Made by a program: the position numbers and the translations under genes
The notes under the pieces: model-generated
What the model saw: the letters and a program-made list of their open reading frames with translations, nothing else
What the model was told of the DNA's origin: nothing
Databases searched by the model: none
In this document: positions 7,076 to 15,506 of the stretch, in pieces
Layout of the letters: each line of letters opens with the position of its first letter
Position numbering within the stretch: the first letter of the stretch is position 1
NCBI RefSeq assembly: GCF_004212635.1
Contig: NZ_PSRT01000071.1
Coordinates: forward strand, 1 to 45,198
Direction of reading: 5' to 3'
DNA length: 45,198 nt
From: Bradyrhizobium genosp. SA-3
GTDB taxonomy: Bacteria; Pseudomonadota; Alphaproteobacteria; Rhizobiales; Xanthobacteraceae

Positions 7076-7758
7076 TGTGCCACTCCACGGTAAACTGTGA
7101 CTGGCTACTCGGGCATCATACTGAGCGGTGGCGGCCGATCAAAAACACAAAATCCGCCGCGTGAAGGGCTCACGGGTGGTGGATCAGATCGGCGCCGTGT
7201 CCTGGGGAGCAGGGGGCATCTGGCGGTGCCCGGTACCGAGGGCCTCGCATTCCATGCCTGGGAGCGCGTCCTTGCGGGGCTCTGTGATCCAGACGCACCC
7301 GCAGAATGGCAGAGCTCGACGGCCTCAACAATGCACCGCTGCGGCGACTGGGCTACGGCTTGCCCTGTCGCATCGTTGCGGCCGCCACGACCCGCGGCCG
7401 TTTTGAACGAAGGCAGGAGGTCGCAAGCCACGCTCACGGGCGGAAAACTACGGTTGAGAAATTGCTAAGGCGACCGTTGCAAACACCGTAGCTATTCTTC
7501 CAAGGCGCAGAAAAAATCGAGTTGAATCAACGTGGTTGACCAGACACCCCTTCCGCCACAATTCAACATAATCAATTACTTAGATGCGATTTCGGATGGG
7601 GTGTGCGTCCAATTCAGTACACAATGCGGCTTCGTTGCCGCGGTCAGCTGAGCTATTGAGGGCGCAATCGCCGACTAGCTGAAGTGACTGTTGACCTATC
7701 GAGGGGGCCGCGATGCTCGTGATCGGTGGCAACTCCAAGCGAGGGGGCTCGGCGTGCC
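7076..7758. other. gap with no gene I can support
   Basis: Several open frames of 60-120 codons cross 7097-7491 on both strands, but none shows a ribosome binding site, domain or natural composition. Around 7600-7650 base composition turns AT-rich. I see no repeat, terminator or RNA gene. Confidence 0.4.
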
Positions 7759-7932
7759 TTAGCTGCGTTCCGCGGACGATTGATCATCCCAGAGTAGTTC
7801 ACCGCACCGGCATTTGTACACCCGGATGAAGCGGGCTGTCTTCATGTCCCATAGCTTCTCCGCGAGACTGAGTGGTTCGCCGCATTTGGGGCAGCGGAAT
7901 AGGGTGGGGCTCGGGGGCGTGGCTGGAAGCAT
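7759..7932 (-). CDS. 57-residue zinc-ribbon protein
   Basis: The protein has CPKCGEPLSL near residue 14 and YKCRCGELLW near residue 39, two knuckles with the spacing of a classic zinc ribbon. It is the third gene of a minus-strand mini-operon: its ATG (7932) lies 16 bases after the stop of the gene ending at 7949, with a purine-rich AAGAAGAG upstream. Such ribbons bind nucleic acid or mediate contacts; the exact role is unknown. Confidence 0.65.
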   Translation of the reverse strand: MLPATPPSPTLFRCPKCGEPLSLAEKLWDMKTARFIRVYKCRCGELLWDDQSSAERS

Positions 7933-7948
7933 AGGCACGTCTCTTCTT

Positions 7949-8155
7949 TCAGAAGACGCGAAAGCCCAGCGAGCGTTCCTGGGATAGGGGTTGCCTCCGC
8001 TTACCGCAGTCCGCTGCGCGTATTCCCGCGGAGTTCAGCCACGGTTGTGGTGTCAGCGGCCCCCACTCACTCGCTCCGGCTTGTATCGCGTTGTCTACAT
8101 AGGCGCCTTTGCACCAACGTCGCGGTCGACCGGGCTGCTTGATCCGCAAAGACAT
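7949..8155 (-). CDS. hypothetical protein coupled to its upstream neighbour
   Basis: This 68-residue basic protein starts MSLRIKQPGRPRRWCKGAYV. Its ATG overlaps the stop of the upstream gene as TGATG, the usual sign of translational coupling, which is the best evidence that it is real. No domain is recognised, and composition is less typical than its neighbours, so the C-terminal end could be out of frame. Confidence 0.45.
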   Translation of the reverse strand: MSLRIKQPGRPRRWCKGAYVDNAIQAGASEWGPLTPQPWLNSAGIRAADCGKRRQPLSQERSLGFRVF

Positions 8156-8361
8156 CAGTCAATCGACCTCTCCAGCTTCTGGGCTGCCCGGAAGTCGTCC
8201 AGATGCTGCAGGTTCGGGCCGTAGGCGGCCTCCTTGGTGAGCAGGTGGTAGATCCGGGCCACCACCAATTGGAGATGCTTCATTCGTCCGCGGGGCATCG
8301 CCCGGGCCTTGCAAAGGGCTCGGACCGCGTGCGCTCGGAAATAGTCAAAAGCGTCGGACAT
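8155..8361 (-). CDS. conserved small hypothetical protein
   Basis: The 68-residue product MSDAFDYFRAHAVRALCKAR is mostly helical with alternating basic and hydrophobic residues, and ends DDFRAAQKLERSID. I recognise the style from bradyrhizobial genomes, where it carries no function. It leads a three-gene minus-strand unit (this gene, 7949-8155, 7759-7932). Confidence 0.7.
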   Translation of the reverse strand: MSDAFDYFRAHAVRALCKARAMPRGRMKHLQLVVARIYHLLTKEAAYGPNLQHLDDFRAAQKLERSID

Positions 8362-8536
8362 CGGAGATTCAACGTCTCGTCCAGAGATTGGTTCTTACCC
8401 CTCCTTTCCAGGAACACCAGTCAATCAAGCTGTCGGTAGAGTCAGACCGCTCGACGGTCAGGACAAACGAGAGCGCATCCGGAACGCTATCGAATTTGAA
8501 AAATTAGCCCGGCAGGAAGCTTCACGGCGGGCACGC

Positions 8537-8641
8537 ATGTTCTTCTTTTTCTCGAACCGGCTGGGGTGTCTCGGCTCGCTGCTGATCTCCGGCTTGGTCA
8601 CCGTGGCGCTGCTCTTTCTGTTCGGGATACTCCGGTTCTGA
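8537..8641 (+). CDS. 34-residue single-helix membrane peptide
   Basis: MFFFFSNRLGCLGSLLISGL followed by another hydrophobic run and LRF. The pattern of four phenylalanines, a short charged turn, and a glycine-rich helix is one I recall in many proteobacterial small proteins. The reading frame is open upstream without another start codon. Function unknown. Confidence 0.55.
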   Translation: MFFFFSNRLGCLGSLLISGLVTVALLFLFGILRF

Positions 8642-8825
8642 ATCCCAGGCGCGTGGTGCCCCGCAGATCACCTGCGTCTTTGTAACCCTGTGTCCAGAGG
8701 ACGTGGAACCCCCTAAGCATTCAGGACGTTGAGCCGCGAATGCGATTTGCGAGGTCCATCTGCTTCAGAGTTCATCGACCCTGATCCCCGGAGACACCGT
8801 CTGGAGGCGGTGCGAAGCGCGGCGC

Positions 8826-10859
8826 GTGACGGTTCTGAACGATGCCGCCGCGTTTTTCGCGGCCCTGCGGGAAGCGCTGCTGGAGGCGCAAGAACAGGTC
8901 TACATCATCGGATGGGACATCCATAGCGAAACCAGGCTGGTCGGAGCTTCCGGACGAGCGGATGATGGCTTGCCGGAACAACTTGGCCCATTGCTACGCG
9001 CGCTCGTTCAACGCCGCCCGACCTTGCGGATCGACATCCTTGTCTGGGACTTTGTCTCCTTTTATGCCTCCGAAAGAGAATGGAATTCCGCGGCAAAATT
9101 TACTGCCGAAACATCTGGCCGCGTCCGGTTTTGTCTCGATTGCACACTTCCGTTTGGTTCGGCCCAACACCAGAAGATGGTCTGTATCGACGGTTCACTG
9201 GCGTTCGTTGGCGGGCTCGATCTGACAATCAGGCGCTGGGACACCAGTGATCATCGTGCCGATCATCCGTTGCGCTGCGACCCTGAGGGCAAGCCATACC
9301 CACCCTTTCATGATGTTCAATGCATGGTCGATGGGGATGCAGCAGCGTGGCTGTTCGACCTCGCGGAGGAACGCTGGCGTGCTTCAGGTCAACAGACCCA
9401 TCATCGGCGCCGGCTAGGGAACATGCGGTGGCCGGCCAATGTGCCGGTGGAGGCCGAGCACTTGCCGGTTGGTATCGCCAGGACCGAGGTGGTCTGTCCT
9501 GCAGGTTCGACCATCAAGGAAGTCGAGCGCTCATTGACTGCAGCGATCCGGTCGGCGACCAGCTTCGTTTACATCGAAAATCAGTTTACCAGCGCGACCA
9601 AGATTGCGCGTGAATTGGCGCAGCAGATGCTTCGCGTGCCTTCGCTTCGGGTTCTGGTCGTCACTCCCAAACTGCATTCATCGTGGTTGGAATCCCAAGC
9701 CATGCAAAATGGCCGTGGTGCCTTCATCGACTGCTTCAGTGAGGCTGGAGTCGCAGATCGCATCCGCTTCGTCTACCCGATCTCACGCAGCGGGGATACC
9801 GAAGCTGCCGTGATGGTGCACAGCAAGCTCATGATCGTCGATAACAGGATCTTGAGGGTCGGCTCGGCTAACCTGAACAATCGCTCGATGGGCGCCGATA
9901 GCGAATGTGACCTGATCTTTGAAGCGGCATCCGACCAGCATCGGAATTTCATCGCTTCGGTCCGCCGTCGCCTGATCGCACATTTCGGCGGTCTCGACGA
10001 ACTGACCATAACGCAAAACGAGGATCGTCTTTTTGCGCTCCTGGACGACGTGTCGAGAGCTGATGGGGCGAAGACGCTGCGGGAAGTGGGGTCCTCGGTC
10101 CTGACCAGTGCGCTGGCCACAATGGTTCAGCCGGTGGCAGACCCGGAGCGGCCGCTTCATCTGGAGCGGGCGGCATCTCGCATGTGGAGCACGAAGACAC
10201 TAGTGGGGATCGCGTCGATAACGGTGGCGCTTCTTGGATTGACGATGGCTTGGTCGTACACGCCGTTGAGCGATTTTGCCGACGCGCCTCATATTTCGGC
10301 GTTACTGTCTGCCTACTCGCAGTCCATCTGGGGGCCACTGTTCGCTATCGCAGCTTTCGTCGTTGGCGGGCTGGTCGTGTTTCCGGTTCTCGTGCTCATT
10401 GCAGCGACTGCTGCCGCACTTGGGTCCTGGCTGGGCTTCATCACCGCAATGGCGGGCGTCTTGCTCAGCGCCTTCATCCTTTTTGCGATCGGACGGGTAC
10501 TCGGCCGACAACGTCTCCAGCAGTTGCTCGGCCGACGTGCAGCGCGCATCCAAGAACGTGTTGTGGGCAAGGGGATTCTAGCCGTCGTCGTCATCCGGAT
10601 GATTCCCATAGCACCGTTCTCTGTGGTGAATGTTGTGGCTGGTGCGAGCACGCTGCCTCTACGTGACTTCATGGTTGGAACTCTGCTGGGCATGATGCCC
10701 GGTATTCTCGCCATGGCAGTTCTGGGGGCTCAGATCGCAGACCTGGCCAGGAATGCGTCCTGGAGCAACATATTGCTGTTGGCTCTGGCGTTCTTGGGCT
10801 GGCTGGGGATCTGCGCAGGCGCACAATTCGTCGCGACCTGGCTCGCCGGGAGGCGCTGA
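8826..10859 (+). CDS. phospholipase D-like / VTT membrane fusion protein
   Basis: The N-terminal 400 residues are a phospholipase-D superfamily unit with two HKD motifs: QHQKMVCID (H115, K117, D122) and VHSKLMIVD (H332, K334, D339), as in cardiolipin or phosphatidyl transferases. Residues about 455-677 are a VTT (SNARE-associated, DedA-like) membrane domain with the signature RMIPIAPFSVVN (591-602) and five or six hydrophobic segments; DedA/VTT proteins move or scramble lipids. So it probably makes or remodels phospholipid at the inner membrane. The first canonical start in frame is GTG 8826, yet the frame upstream encodes LIPGDTVWRRCEARR, which looks like true family sequence. The start may be non-standard or lost by a 5' indel. 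Its stop overlaps the next ATG (TGATG). Confidence 0.85.
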   Translation: MTVLNDAAAFFAALREALLEAQEQVYIIGWDIHSETRLVGASGRADDGLPEQLGPLLRALVQRRPTLRIDILVWDFVSFYASEREWNSAAKFTAETSGRVRFCLDCTLPFGSAQHQKMVCIDGSLAFVGGLDLTIRRWDTSDHRADHPLRCDPEGKPYPPFHDVQCMVDGDAAAWLFDLAEERWRASGQQTHHRRRLGNMRWPANVPVEAEHLPVGIARTEVVCPAGSTIKEVERSLTAAIRSATSFVYIENQFTSATKIARELAQQMLRVPSLRVLVVTPKLHSSWLESQAMQNGRGAFIDCFSEAGVADRIRFVYPISRSGDTEAAVMVHSKLMIVDNRILRVGSANLNNRSMGADSECDLIFEAASDQHRNFIASVRRRLIAHFGGLDELTITQNEDRLFALLDDVSRADGAKTLREVGSSVLTSALATMVQPVADPERPLHLERAASRMWSTKTLVGIASITVALLGLTMAWSYTPLSDFADAPHISALLSAYSQSIWGPLFAIAAFVVGGLVVFPVLVLIAATAAALGSWLGFITAMAGVLLSAFILFAIGRVLGRQRLQQLLGRRAARIQERVVGKGILAVVVIRMIPIAPFSVVNVVAGASTLPLRDFMVGTLLGMMPGILAMAVLGAQIADLARNASWSNILLLALAFLGWLGICAGAQFVATWLAGRR

Positions 10860-11533
10860 TGGCGGCGATGCGATTCATGACATGGAATGTGCATGGCACG
10901 TTCAATCTCAATCCGAAGTTCGATTTGGAGGGTGTTTGCTCGATCGTTCGCAAGTGGGCCCCTGATGTCGTCGCGCTTCAGGAGGTGGATTCGCGATCGC
11001 GCTTAGACGATCCATTTGCGAAGTTGGCGAGTGTTGTCGGCGATCACGGGGTTCACGCTAAGTCGATTGTCGCCGAGGATGGCGACTATGGTCAGATGCT
11101 CCTAAGCCGCTTTCCGTTCTCTGGCGTGCCCGAGATCCTCGATGTGTCGTTTCGAGAGCGGGAGCCACGCAGGGCGATTGCCACGGGACTGCTGACACCG
11201 GTCGGCGATGTGCGCGTGGTGGCCACTCATCTCGGCTTGAGTATCCACGAGCGCTATGCGCAAGCTCAGGCCCTGGTAAGCTTGGTGCGACCTGGAAGGA
11301 CCGTCGTCCTCGGTGATTTCAATGACTGGTTTTGGGTGAAATCGGTGCGGCGCGTGCTCGCGCAGGTCTGCCCCAACCGTACGCGCTTGCGGACTTTCCC
11401 GGCGCGTTTGCCCGTTCTACGCCTTGATAGGATCTATGCGACGCCCGATAGCCGGTTTGGGAGAGTTTGGACCGACGGAGAGGCAACGGCCTATTCAGAC
11501 CATTTGCCCGTGATTGCGGAAATCGAGATCTAG
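10859..11533 (+). CDS. endonuclease/exonuclease/phosphatase family protein
   Basis: This 224-residue protein has all the marks of the family: MTWNVHG (metal-binding Asn), LQEVD (metal Glu), ATHLG (His), GDFNDW (Asp, Asn), RLDRIY, and SDHLPV (catalytic Asp-His). Members cleave phosphodiesters in DNA, sugars or lipids. Its coupling to the phospholipase-D/VTT gene mirrors the E. coli clsB-ybhP neighbourhood, where YbhP is of the same superfamily. That suggests a lipid or headgroup substrate rather than DNA; this part is inference. No signal peptide is seen, so it is probably cytosolic. Confidence 0.85.
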   Translation: MAAMRFMTWNVHGTFNLNPKFDLEGVCSIVRKWAPDVVALQEVDSRSRLDDPFAKLASVVGDHGVHAKSIVAEDGDYGQMLLSRFPFSGVPEILDVSFREREPRRAIATGLLTPVGDVRVVATHLGLSIHERYAQAQALVSLVRPGRTVVLGDFNDWFWVKSVRRVLAQVCPNRTRLRTFPARLPVLRLDRIYATPDSRFGRVWTDGEATAYSDHLPVIAEIEI

Positions 11534-11679
11534 GATTGTCTGCCGATAGGAGACGATCTTCGTGGCGGCCCATCAACCTCTTTGACGATTTTCCGAAGAT
11601 GGCAAAATGTCACTGTTTTGCCCGACGGGTCAACCGGCTTTTGCGCGAATGCAAAAGGCGTTGTGCCATCGAGACTTAG

Positions 11680-11705
11680 CTACTGTGCATGGGGTTGTTT
11701 TCGCA
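11680..11705. repeat. 26-base interspersed repeat, copy A
   Basis: Exactly matches, in inverted orientation, 32611-32636. Core GTGCATGGGGTTGTTTTCGC. Upstream, 11616-11634 holds TTTTGCCCGACGGGTCAA, an imperfect palindrome of a kind I remember as frequent between bradyrhizobial genes. The 11534-11779 gap has no gene. Confidence 0.6.
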
Positions 11706-11779
11706 AAACTTTGGTGGTCAGCACCCACGCTTCAGTTCGACGATGCGGAACTTTTTCCTCGCCGCCACGTTGTGTCGCC

Positions 11780-11971
11780 ATGACTGAAGACCTTTCCTTC
11801 CGACGCAAACCCCTGACCCCCGAGCAGCGCCAGGCGCGCGATGCGGCGCGCCGGATCGAGGCCGAAAAGGCCATGCGTGATCATGAAGAGGCGCAGAAGG
11901 CGTTTTACGCCAACAAGGAGCGGCTGAAAGCTGAACGCCTCGCGCGTGAAGCGGCCGCGGCGAAGGGCTGA
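11780..11971 (+). CDS. small charged coiled-coil hypothetical protein
   Basis: From ATG 11780 the 63-residue product is MTEDLSFRRKPLTPEQRQAR followed by a long, highly charged helix (ARRIEAEKAMRDHEEAQKAF). It is a familiar conserved hypothetical of alphaproteobacteria with no assigned job. The longer open frame back to 11582 covers repeat DNA and does not resemble protein, so I use the inner ATG. Confidence 0.7.
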   Translation: MTEDLSFRRKPLTPEQRQARDAARRIEAEKAMRDHEEAQKAFYANKERLKAERLAREAAAAKG

Positions 11972-12217
11972 CCAAGCGCGGTCGGCGCCAACAATCTCTT
12001 AGACCGATTTTCGACCGACGCCGGCGGCTCATGCCGGTTGGCGTTCCCGTCGCGCTCAAGACCAGCTTGAGCCTCCCGGGCGCCCACCCATCGGCGGGCT
12101 TGACGGCGTTTGCGTTTCGGGAGGAAGCTTCGAATGATCCTCAACTGACGTGAACGACGGAGACGTTCGCTCCCAGCCAGTCCGACCCCTTCAGCGAAAG
12201 CGAGAATGGAGCTGACC

Positions 12218-12535
12218 ATGACCACGTTCGACAAGCGCGAGCAGGGCTTTGAAGCAAAGTTCGTCCACGACGAGGAGCTGATGTTCAAGGCCACGGCCCG
12301 GTCGAACAAGCTGCTCGGGCTCTGGGCCGCCAGCCAGCTCGGCCTCAGCGCCGACGAGGCGGCAAGCTACGCAACGGCGCTGGTGACGGACAATCTGGAG
12401 AGGCAGACGATCGACGACGTCGTGAGCAAGGTGTCGGGCGATCTCGCCGCCAAGGGGGTGGCGCGCGAGCAGGTCGCGCAGAAGCTTCTGGAGTACTTGC
12501 GCCAGGTGATGCAGCAGCTCGAAGCCGACAAATAA
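12218..12535 (+). CDS. DUF1476 protein, F1Fo-ATPase inhibitor zeta subunit
   Basis: The 105-residue product MTTFDKREQGFEAKFVHDEE, followed by helices LLGLWAASQLGLSADEAASY and a C-terminal LLEYLRQVMQQLE, matches DUF1476. In Paracoccus denitrificans the zeta subunit of this family inserts its N-terminal helix into F1-ATPase and blocks ATP hydrolysis; in other alphaproteobacteria the inhibition is weaker. It acts in the cytoplasm on the F1 sector. ATG 12218 has GGAG seven bases upstream; the open frame four codons longer is less likely. Confidence 0.9.
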   Translation: MTTFDKREQGFEAKFVHDEELMFKATARSNKLLGLWAASQLGLSADEAASYATALVTDNLERQTIDDVVSKVSGDLAAKGVAREQVAQKLLEYLRQVMQQLEADK

Positions 12536-12554
12536 GAAGGCCGATGGCCGCGCC

Positions 12555-13145
12555 TCATTCGGCGTGCTTTCGCGCGCCGGAATCACCGAGCTTGTCGACA
12601 TAGGCGATGCCGAGCGCCGAGACAATGAAGGTGATGTGGATCAGCACCTGCCACATCACGCCGTTCTCGGTGTAGCTGGCACGGTTCGAGCCGAGATTGC
12701 CGGCCTCGATGAAGGTGCGCAGCAGCGCGATCGAGGAGATGCCGATGATGGCCATGGCGAGCTTGATCTTCAGCACGCTGGCATTGACGTGGCCGAGCCA
12801 TTCCGGCTCGTCGGGATGACCCTGGAGGTCGAGCCGCGAGACGAAGGTCTCGTAGCCGCCGACGATGACCATCACGAGCAGGTTGGAGATCATCACGACG
12901 TCGATCAGCGCCAGCACGCTCATCATGATCTGCTGCTCGGTGAGGTCGAGTGCGTGCCAGGACAGATGCCAGAGCTCCTTGAGGAACAGCGCGATGTAGA
13001 CGCACTGCGCGACGATCAGTCCGAGATAGAGCGGCAGCTGCAGCCAGCGCGAGCCGAAGATGATCATCGGCAGCAGGCCCAGGCGCGGCGAGGCCGGACG
13101 GGGTTCGGTGCGGAGTTCGGATTGGAATCCAGTCTCAACCGACAT
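12555..13145 (-). CDS. UPF0114 / YqhA-family inner membrane protein
   Basis: This 196-residue protein has an N-terminal polar region, then hydrophobic segments near residues 32-52, 75-100, 128-145 and 165-182, with the family-typical GGYETFVSRLD after the second. TIGR00645/UPF0114 (E. coli YqhA) proteins are uniformly of unknown function. The final residues are polar and cytoplasmic. It converges with the DUF1476 gene with a 19-bp gap. Confidence 0.85.
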   Translation of the reverse strand: MSVETGFQSELRTEPRPASPRLGLLPMIIFGSRWLQLPLYLGLIVAQCVYIALFLKELWHLSWHALDLTEQQIMMSVLALIDVVMISNLLVMVIVGGYETFVSRLDLQGHPDEPEWLGHVNASVLKIKLAMAIIGISSIALLRTFIEAGNLGSNRASYTENGVMWQVLIHITFIVSALGIAYVDKLGDSGARKHAE

Positions 13146-13318
13146 TCAGGCAGCATCCTCGCATCGAGATGATCTCGCTGCCATGTAACCCGGCAAGATG
13201 GCCGGCGGAAGACGGGGCGCGCTGGTCGCTTTCCAGGGATCGCGCCATTTTCGTGCTACCGTGCCGGTCGGCCGTCGCGCGGGCGGCCAGGATCGGGATC
13301 AAGATCGGGAGGCGGGGC

Positions 13319-13603
13319 GTGTTTCGCAGCGGAAAATGGGCGGGCCGCATCGCGCTCGCTGCGGCGATCATGGCCGGCTCCGGCGGCACAGACGTGTCGG
13401 CAACGCCACTGACCCCGTTCCGCTACGAGGCCCAGGCGCAGCGCCATTGTCCGCACGATCAGGTGGTCTGGCTCGATTTCAGGAAGGGGGTCTACTACAC
13501 CAGGGGCCAGAAGCGATATCGCCAGGGCTTTGACGGCAGCTTCGTCTGTCTGAGCGAGGCCCGCGAAGGCCGCTATCGCCGCTCGCTGTTGGGCCTGCGC
13601 TGA
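13319..13603 (+). CDS. small secreted hypothetical protein
   Basis: The 94-residue product starts at GTG 13319 behind GGGAGG: VFRSGKWAGRIALAAAIMAG, a signal peptide, then mature sequence RHCPHDQVVWLDFRKGVYYT...GSFVCLSEARE. The spaced pattern CPxDxVVWxxxxxGxYxxxGxxxY...GxFVC is one I recall from small exported rhizobial proteins; two cysteines probably form a disulfide. Function unknown. The longer frame from 13169 lacks a ribosome binding site and a signal at its start. Confidence 0.7.
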   Translation: MFRSGKWAGRIALAAAIMAGSGGTDVSATPLTPFRYEAQAQRHCPHDQVVWLDFRKGVYYTRGQKRYRQGFDGSFVCLSEAREGRYRRSLLGLR

Positions 13604-13636
13604 GCGGCGCGTGACCGGGGCTCGACGGCGAGCCAG

Positions 13637-13765
13637 CTATTTCCGGCTCGGCAGCTTCACCGGCACGTGCGGGGAGGTGCTGATGACCCGGGGACTTCCG
13701 TCCGGATAGGTGCGATCGCCGCGGATCAGGGATTCAAGAACCAGGAAAAACTTCTCGGCAAGCAT
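13637..13765 (-). CDS. 42-residue conserved hypothetical protein
   Basis: MLAEKFFLVLESLIRGDRTY then PDGSPRVISTSPHVPVKLP. A helix followed by a proline-rich tail; the tail is strongly conserved in related short proteins I recall from bradyrhizobia. ATG 13765 follows GAGGGTG. Function unknown. Confidence 0.65.
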   Translation of the reverse strand: MLAEKFFLVLESLIRGDRTYPDGSPRVISTSPHVPVKLPSRK

Positions 13766-13921
13766 GTGAGTCACCCTCGTCGGTGATGGCCTCTTGAAAT
13801 TAAGTCGAGGCGCCGAACGCGGAAATTCAATCAACTAAACGGGAGCGAGACAATCCGGGCAAACACCTGTCTGCGGCGCAGCATGGTCGTCGTCGGGAAA
13901 GCGCGACGATCTCGTCCGAGA

Positions 13922-14020
13922 TCAGCCGAAGGCCAGTGCCACGAGGCCCGAGCAGAGCAGAACCAAGCCGCCTGCGGTCAATACCAGGAAGCCATCGGAT
14001 ACGAGGTCATGGTTGCGCAT
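13922..14020 (-). CDS. 32-residue single-helix membrane peptide
   Basis: MRNHDLVSDGFLVLTAGGLV and a second hydrophobic half ending LALAFG. ATG 14020 has GGCAGGTG with six bases of spacing. It lies head-to-tail with the next tiny gene upstream (14125-14214). Confidence 0.5.
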   Translation of the reverse strand: MRNHDLVSDGFLVLTAGGLVLLCSGLVALAFG

Positions 14021-14124
14021 GGGACACCTGCCGCTCTCGTCCTCGATGCTCGATCGGATCGATTAAAATTGTCCGAACGTGCCGCCTTGAAAGAGGTGAT
14101 GCTTGCCGTCCCGCGCGAGTGCCT

Positions 14125-14214
14125 TCAGGCCCTCGTGCGGTAACCTTCAAACGCATGGGCCAGGAAGATCCCCGCGCTTACCAGACCCATCAGTGCCGAA
14201 ACCGTCTCGATCAT
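14125..14214 (-). CDS. 29-residue conserved small membrane peptide
   Basis: MIETVSALMGLVSAGIFLAH followed by AFEGYRTRA. I recognise this short hydrophobic peptide with a basic tail as a recurring bradyrhizobial one; no function is known. Together with 13922-14020 it may form a two-gene transcript. Bases 14215-14570 upstream, before the RlpA gene, hold no other gene I can support. Confidence 0.55.
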   Translation of the reverse strand: MIETVSALMGLVSAGIFLAHAFEGYRTRA

Positions 14215-14570
14215 CGTTAAATTCCAAATCCCGCCCTTGCATTCGAGAGAACGCGTGCGGCCTTGCACAGTCAAAAGAATTTCGGTGAGCGGCGTGACAA
14301 TGGGGGTGGAGTGAGGATTTGGCGCAACAGAATGTCCAGCCTTGGCACAGAGCAGGGCGCCCGCGCTCCGTAGATCAACGGAGGCAAACGAACGTCCCGT
14401 TTACCATCCCGGCGTGATCGCTGCGGGCTCCCCATTTCCGCCGTGTTCGGGTTGCGTTATCGTTACTGCTTCCGATGCGGTGGTGGGCCGCCTCGGATTA
14501 CAAGGTCCGGACAGCGCCCCCCGCGGCTAAAGCGATGGGTATGCGCCCGGCGAAATGGTATTTGGGGCGA

Positions 14571-15506
14571 ATGGGGATCCGACGGTCAGATTCGGTTTTG
14601 CGGGCCGTGCGCGGTGTTGCGGCGGTTGCGACCTGCCTTGCGCTCGCCAATTGCGCCTCCTCGAACAAGTTCGCCAGTCGCGTCGATCCGAAATACGGGG
14701 TGTCCTCGAGCCCAAGGGTGGTGGCCTGGGGCGATCCGGTCCCGAAGGGCGGCGGCACCTACCGCGTCGGCAAGCCCTATGTCGTGGCGGGCCGGACCTA
14801 CGTGCCGGAGGAGGATGTCAACTACCGCGCCGAGGGCATGGCGTCCTGGTATGGCGATGATTTCCACGGCCGCCTGACCGCCAATGGCGAAGTGTTCGAC
14901 ATGGCCTCGCTGACCGCGGCGCATCCGACCCTGCCGATGCCGTCCTACGCGCGGGTGACCAATATCTCGAACGGCAAGTCGCTGATCGTCCGCGTCAATG
15001 ACCGGGGGCCCTATCACGGCAACCGGCTCATCGACGTCTCGAACAAGGCCGCCGAACTCCTTGAATTCAAAGGCAATGGCGTCGCCAAGGTCCGGGTCGA
15101 ATATGTCGGCCGGGCGCCGCTCGAAGGCTCCGACGACCGCCAGCTGATGGCGACCTTGCGTACCGGCATTCCGGCGCCGACGCCCTCGATGGTCCGGGTC
15201 GCTTCGGCCAGGCCTTTCGTGCCGGAATTGCCCTCATCGAGCCGCGGTGCCATTCGCGGCGAGGTTCCGATGCCGGAGGGGCGGCCCTATAATCTCGGCA
15301 ACAGCTCGGCCGACATGGCTTCGCTCAATGCCACCTCGGAAATGTCGGCCTCGAGCCGCGGCCGGGGGCGGGCGCTTCAGAACGCGCGTGCCGTGTCCTA
15401 TGATGAGGACGGCCGCTACGCGACCGAGAGCGCTCGGTCCGCCGCCTACACCTCGGACGGCGCGGCCGAGGCCCGCAGCATCCTGAGCGGTCGCGGCCTC
15501 TACTGA
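14571..15506 (+). CDS. rlpA: RlpA-like septal ring lipoprotein / lytic transglycosylase
   Basis: RlpA proteins sit in the outer membrane and, in Pseudomonas, cut naked glycan strands at the division septum. From ATG 14571 the product has a lipoprotein signal (AVATCLALANCASS, lipobox LANC). The double-psi beta-barrel follows, with the hallmark GMASWYGDDFHGRLTANGE (about residues 95-113), TAAHPTLPMPS, and RVNDRGPY (the catalytic-Asp region), then IDVSNKAAELL. The C-terminal about 130 residues are low-complexity Ser/Ala/Arg, and I see no SPOR domain, which many RlpA proteins have. GGGG four bases before 14571 supports this start; two earlier ATGs (14535, 14541) remain possible. It converges with the hydrolase with a 7-bp overlap. 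Confidence 0.85.
   Translation: MGIRRSDSVLRAVRGVAAVATCLALANCASSNKFASRVDPKYGVSSSPRVVAWGDPVPKGGGTYRVGKPYVVAGRTYVPEEDVNYRAEGMASWYGDDFHGRLTANGEVFDMASLTAAHPTLPMPSYARVTNISNGKSLIVRVNDRGPYHGNRLIDVSNKAAELLEFKGNGVAKVRVEYVGRAPLEGSDDRQLMATLRTGIPAPTPSMVRVASARPFVPELPSSSRGAIRGEVPMPEGRPYNLGNSSADMASLNATSEMSASSRGRGRALQNARAVSYDEDGRYATESARSAAYTSDGAAEARSILSGRGLY

Noticed and set aside
7097..7491. Overlapping frames of 60-123 codons on both strands
   Set aside because: No ribosome binding site, no domain, biased residues; treated as chance ORFs.
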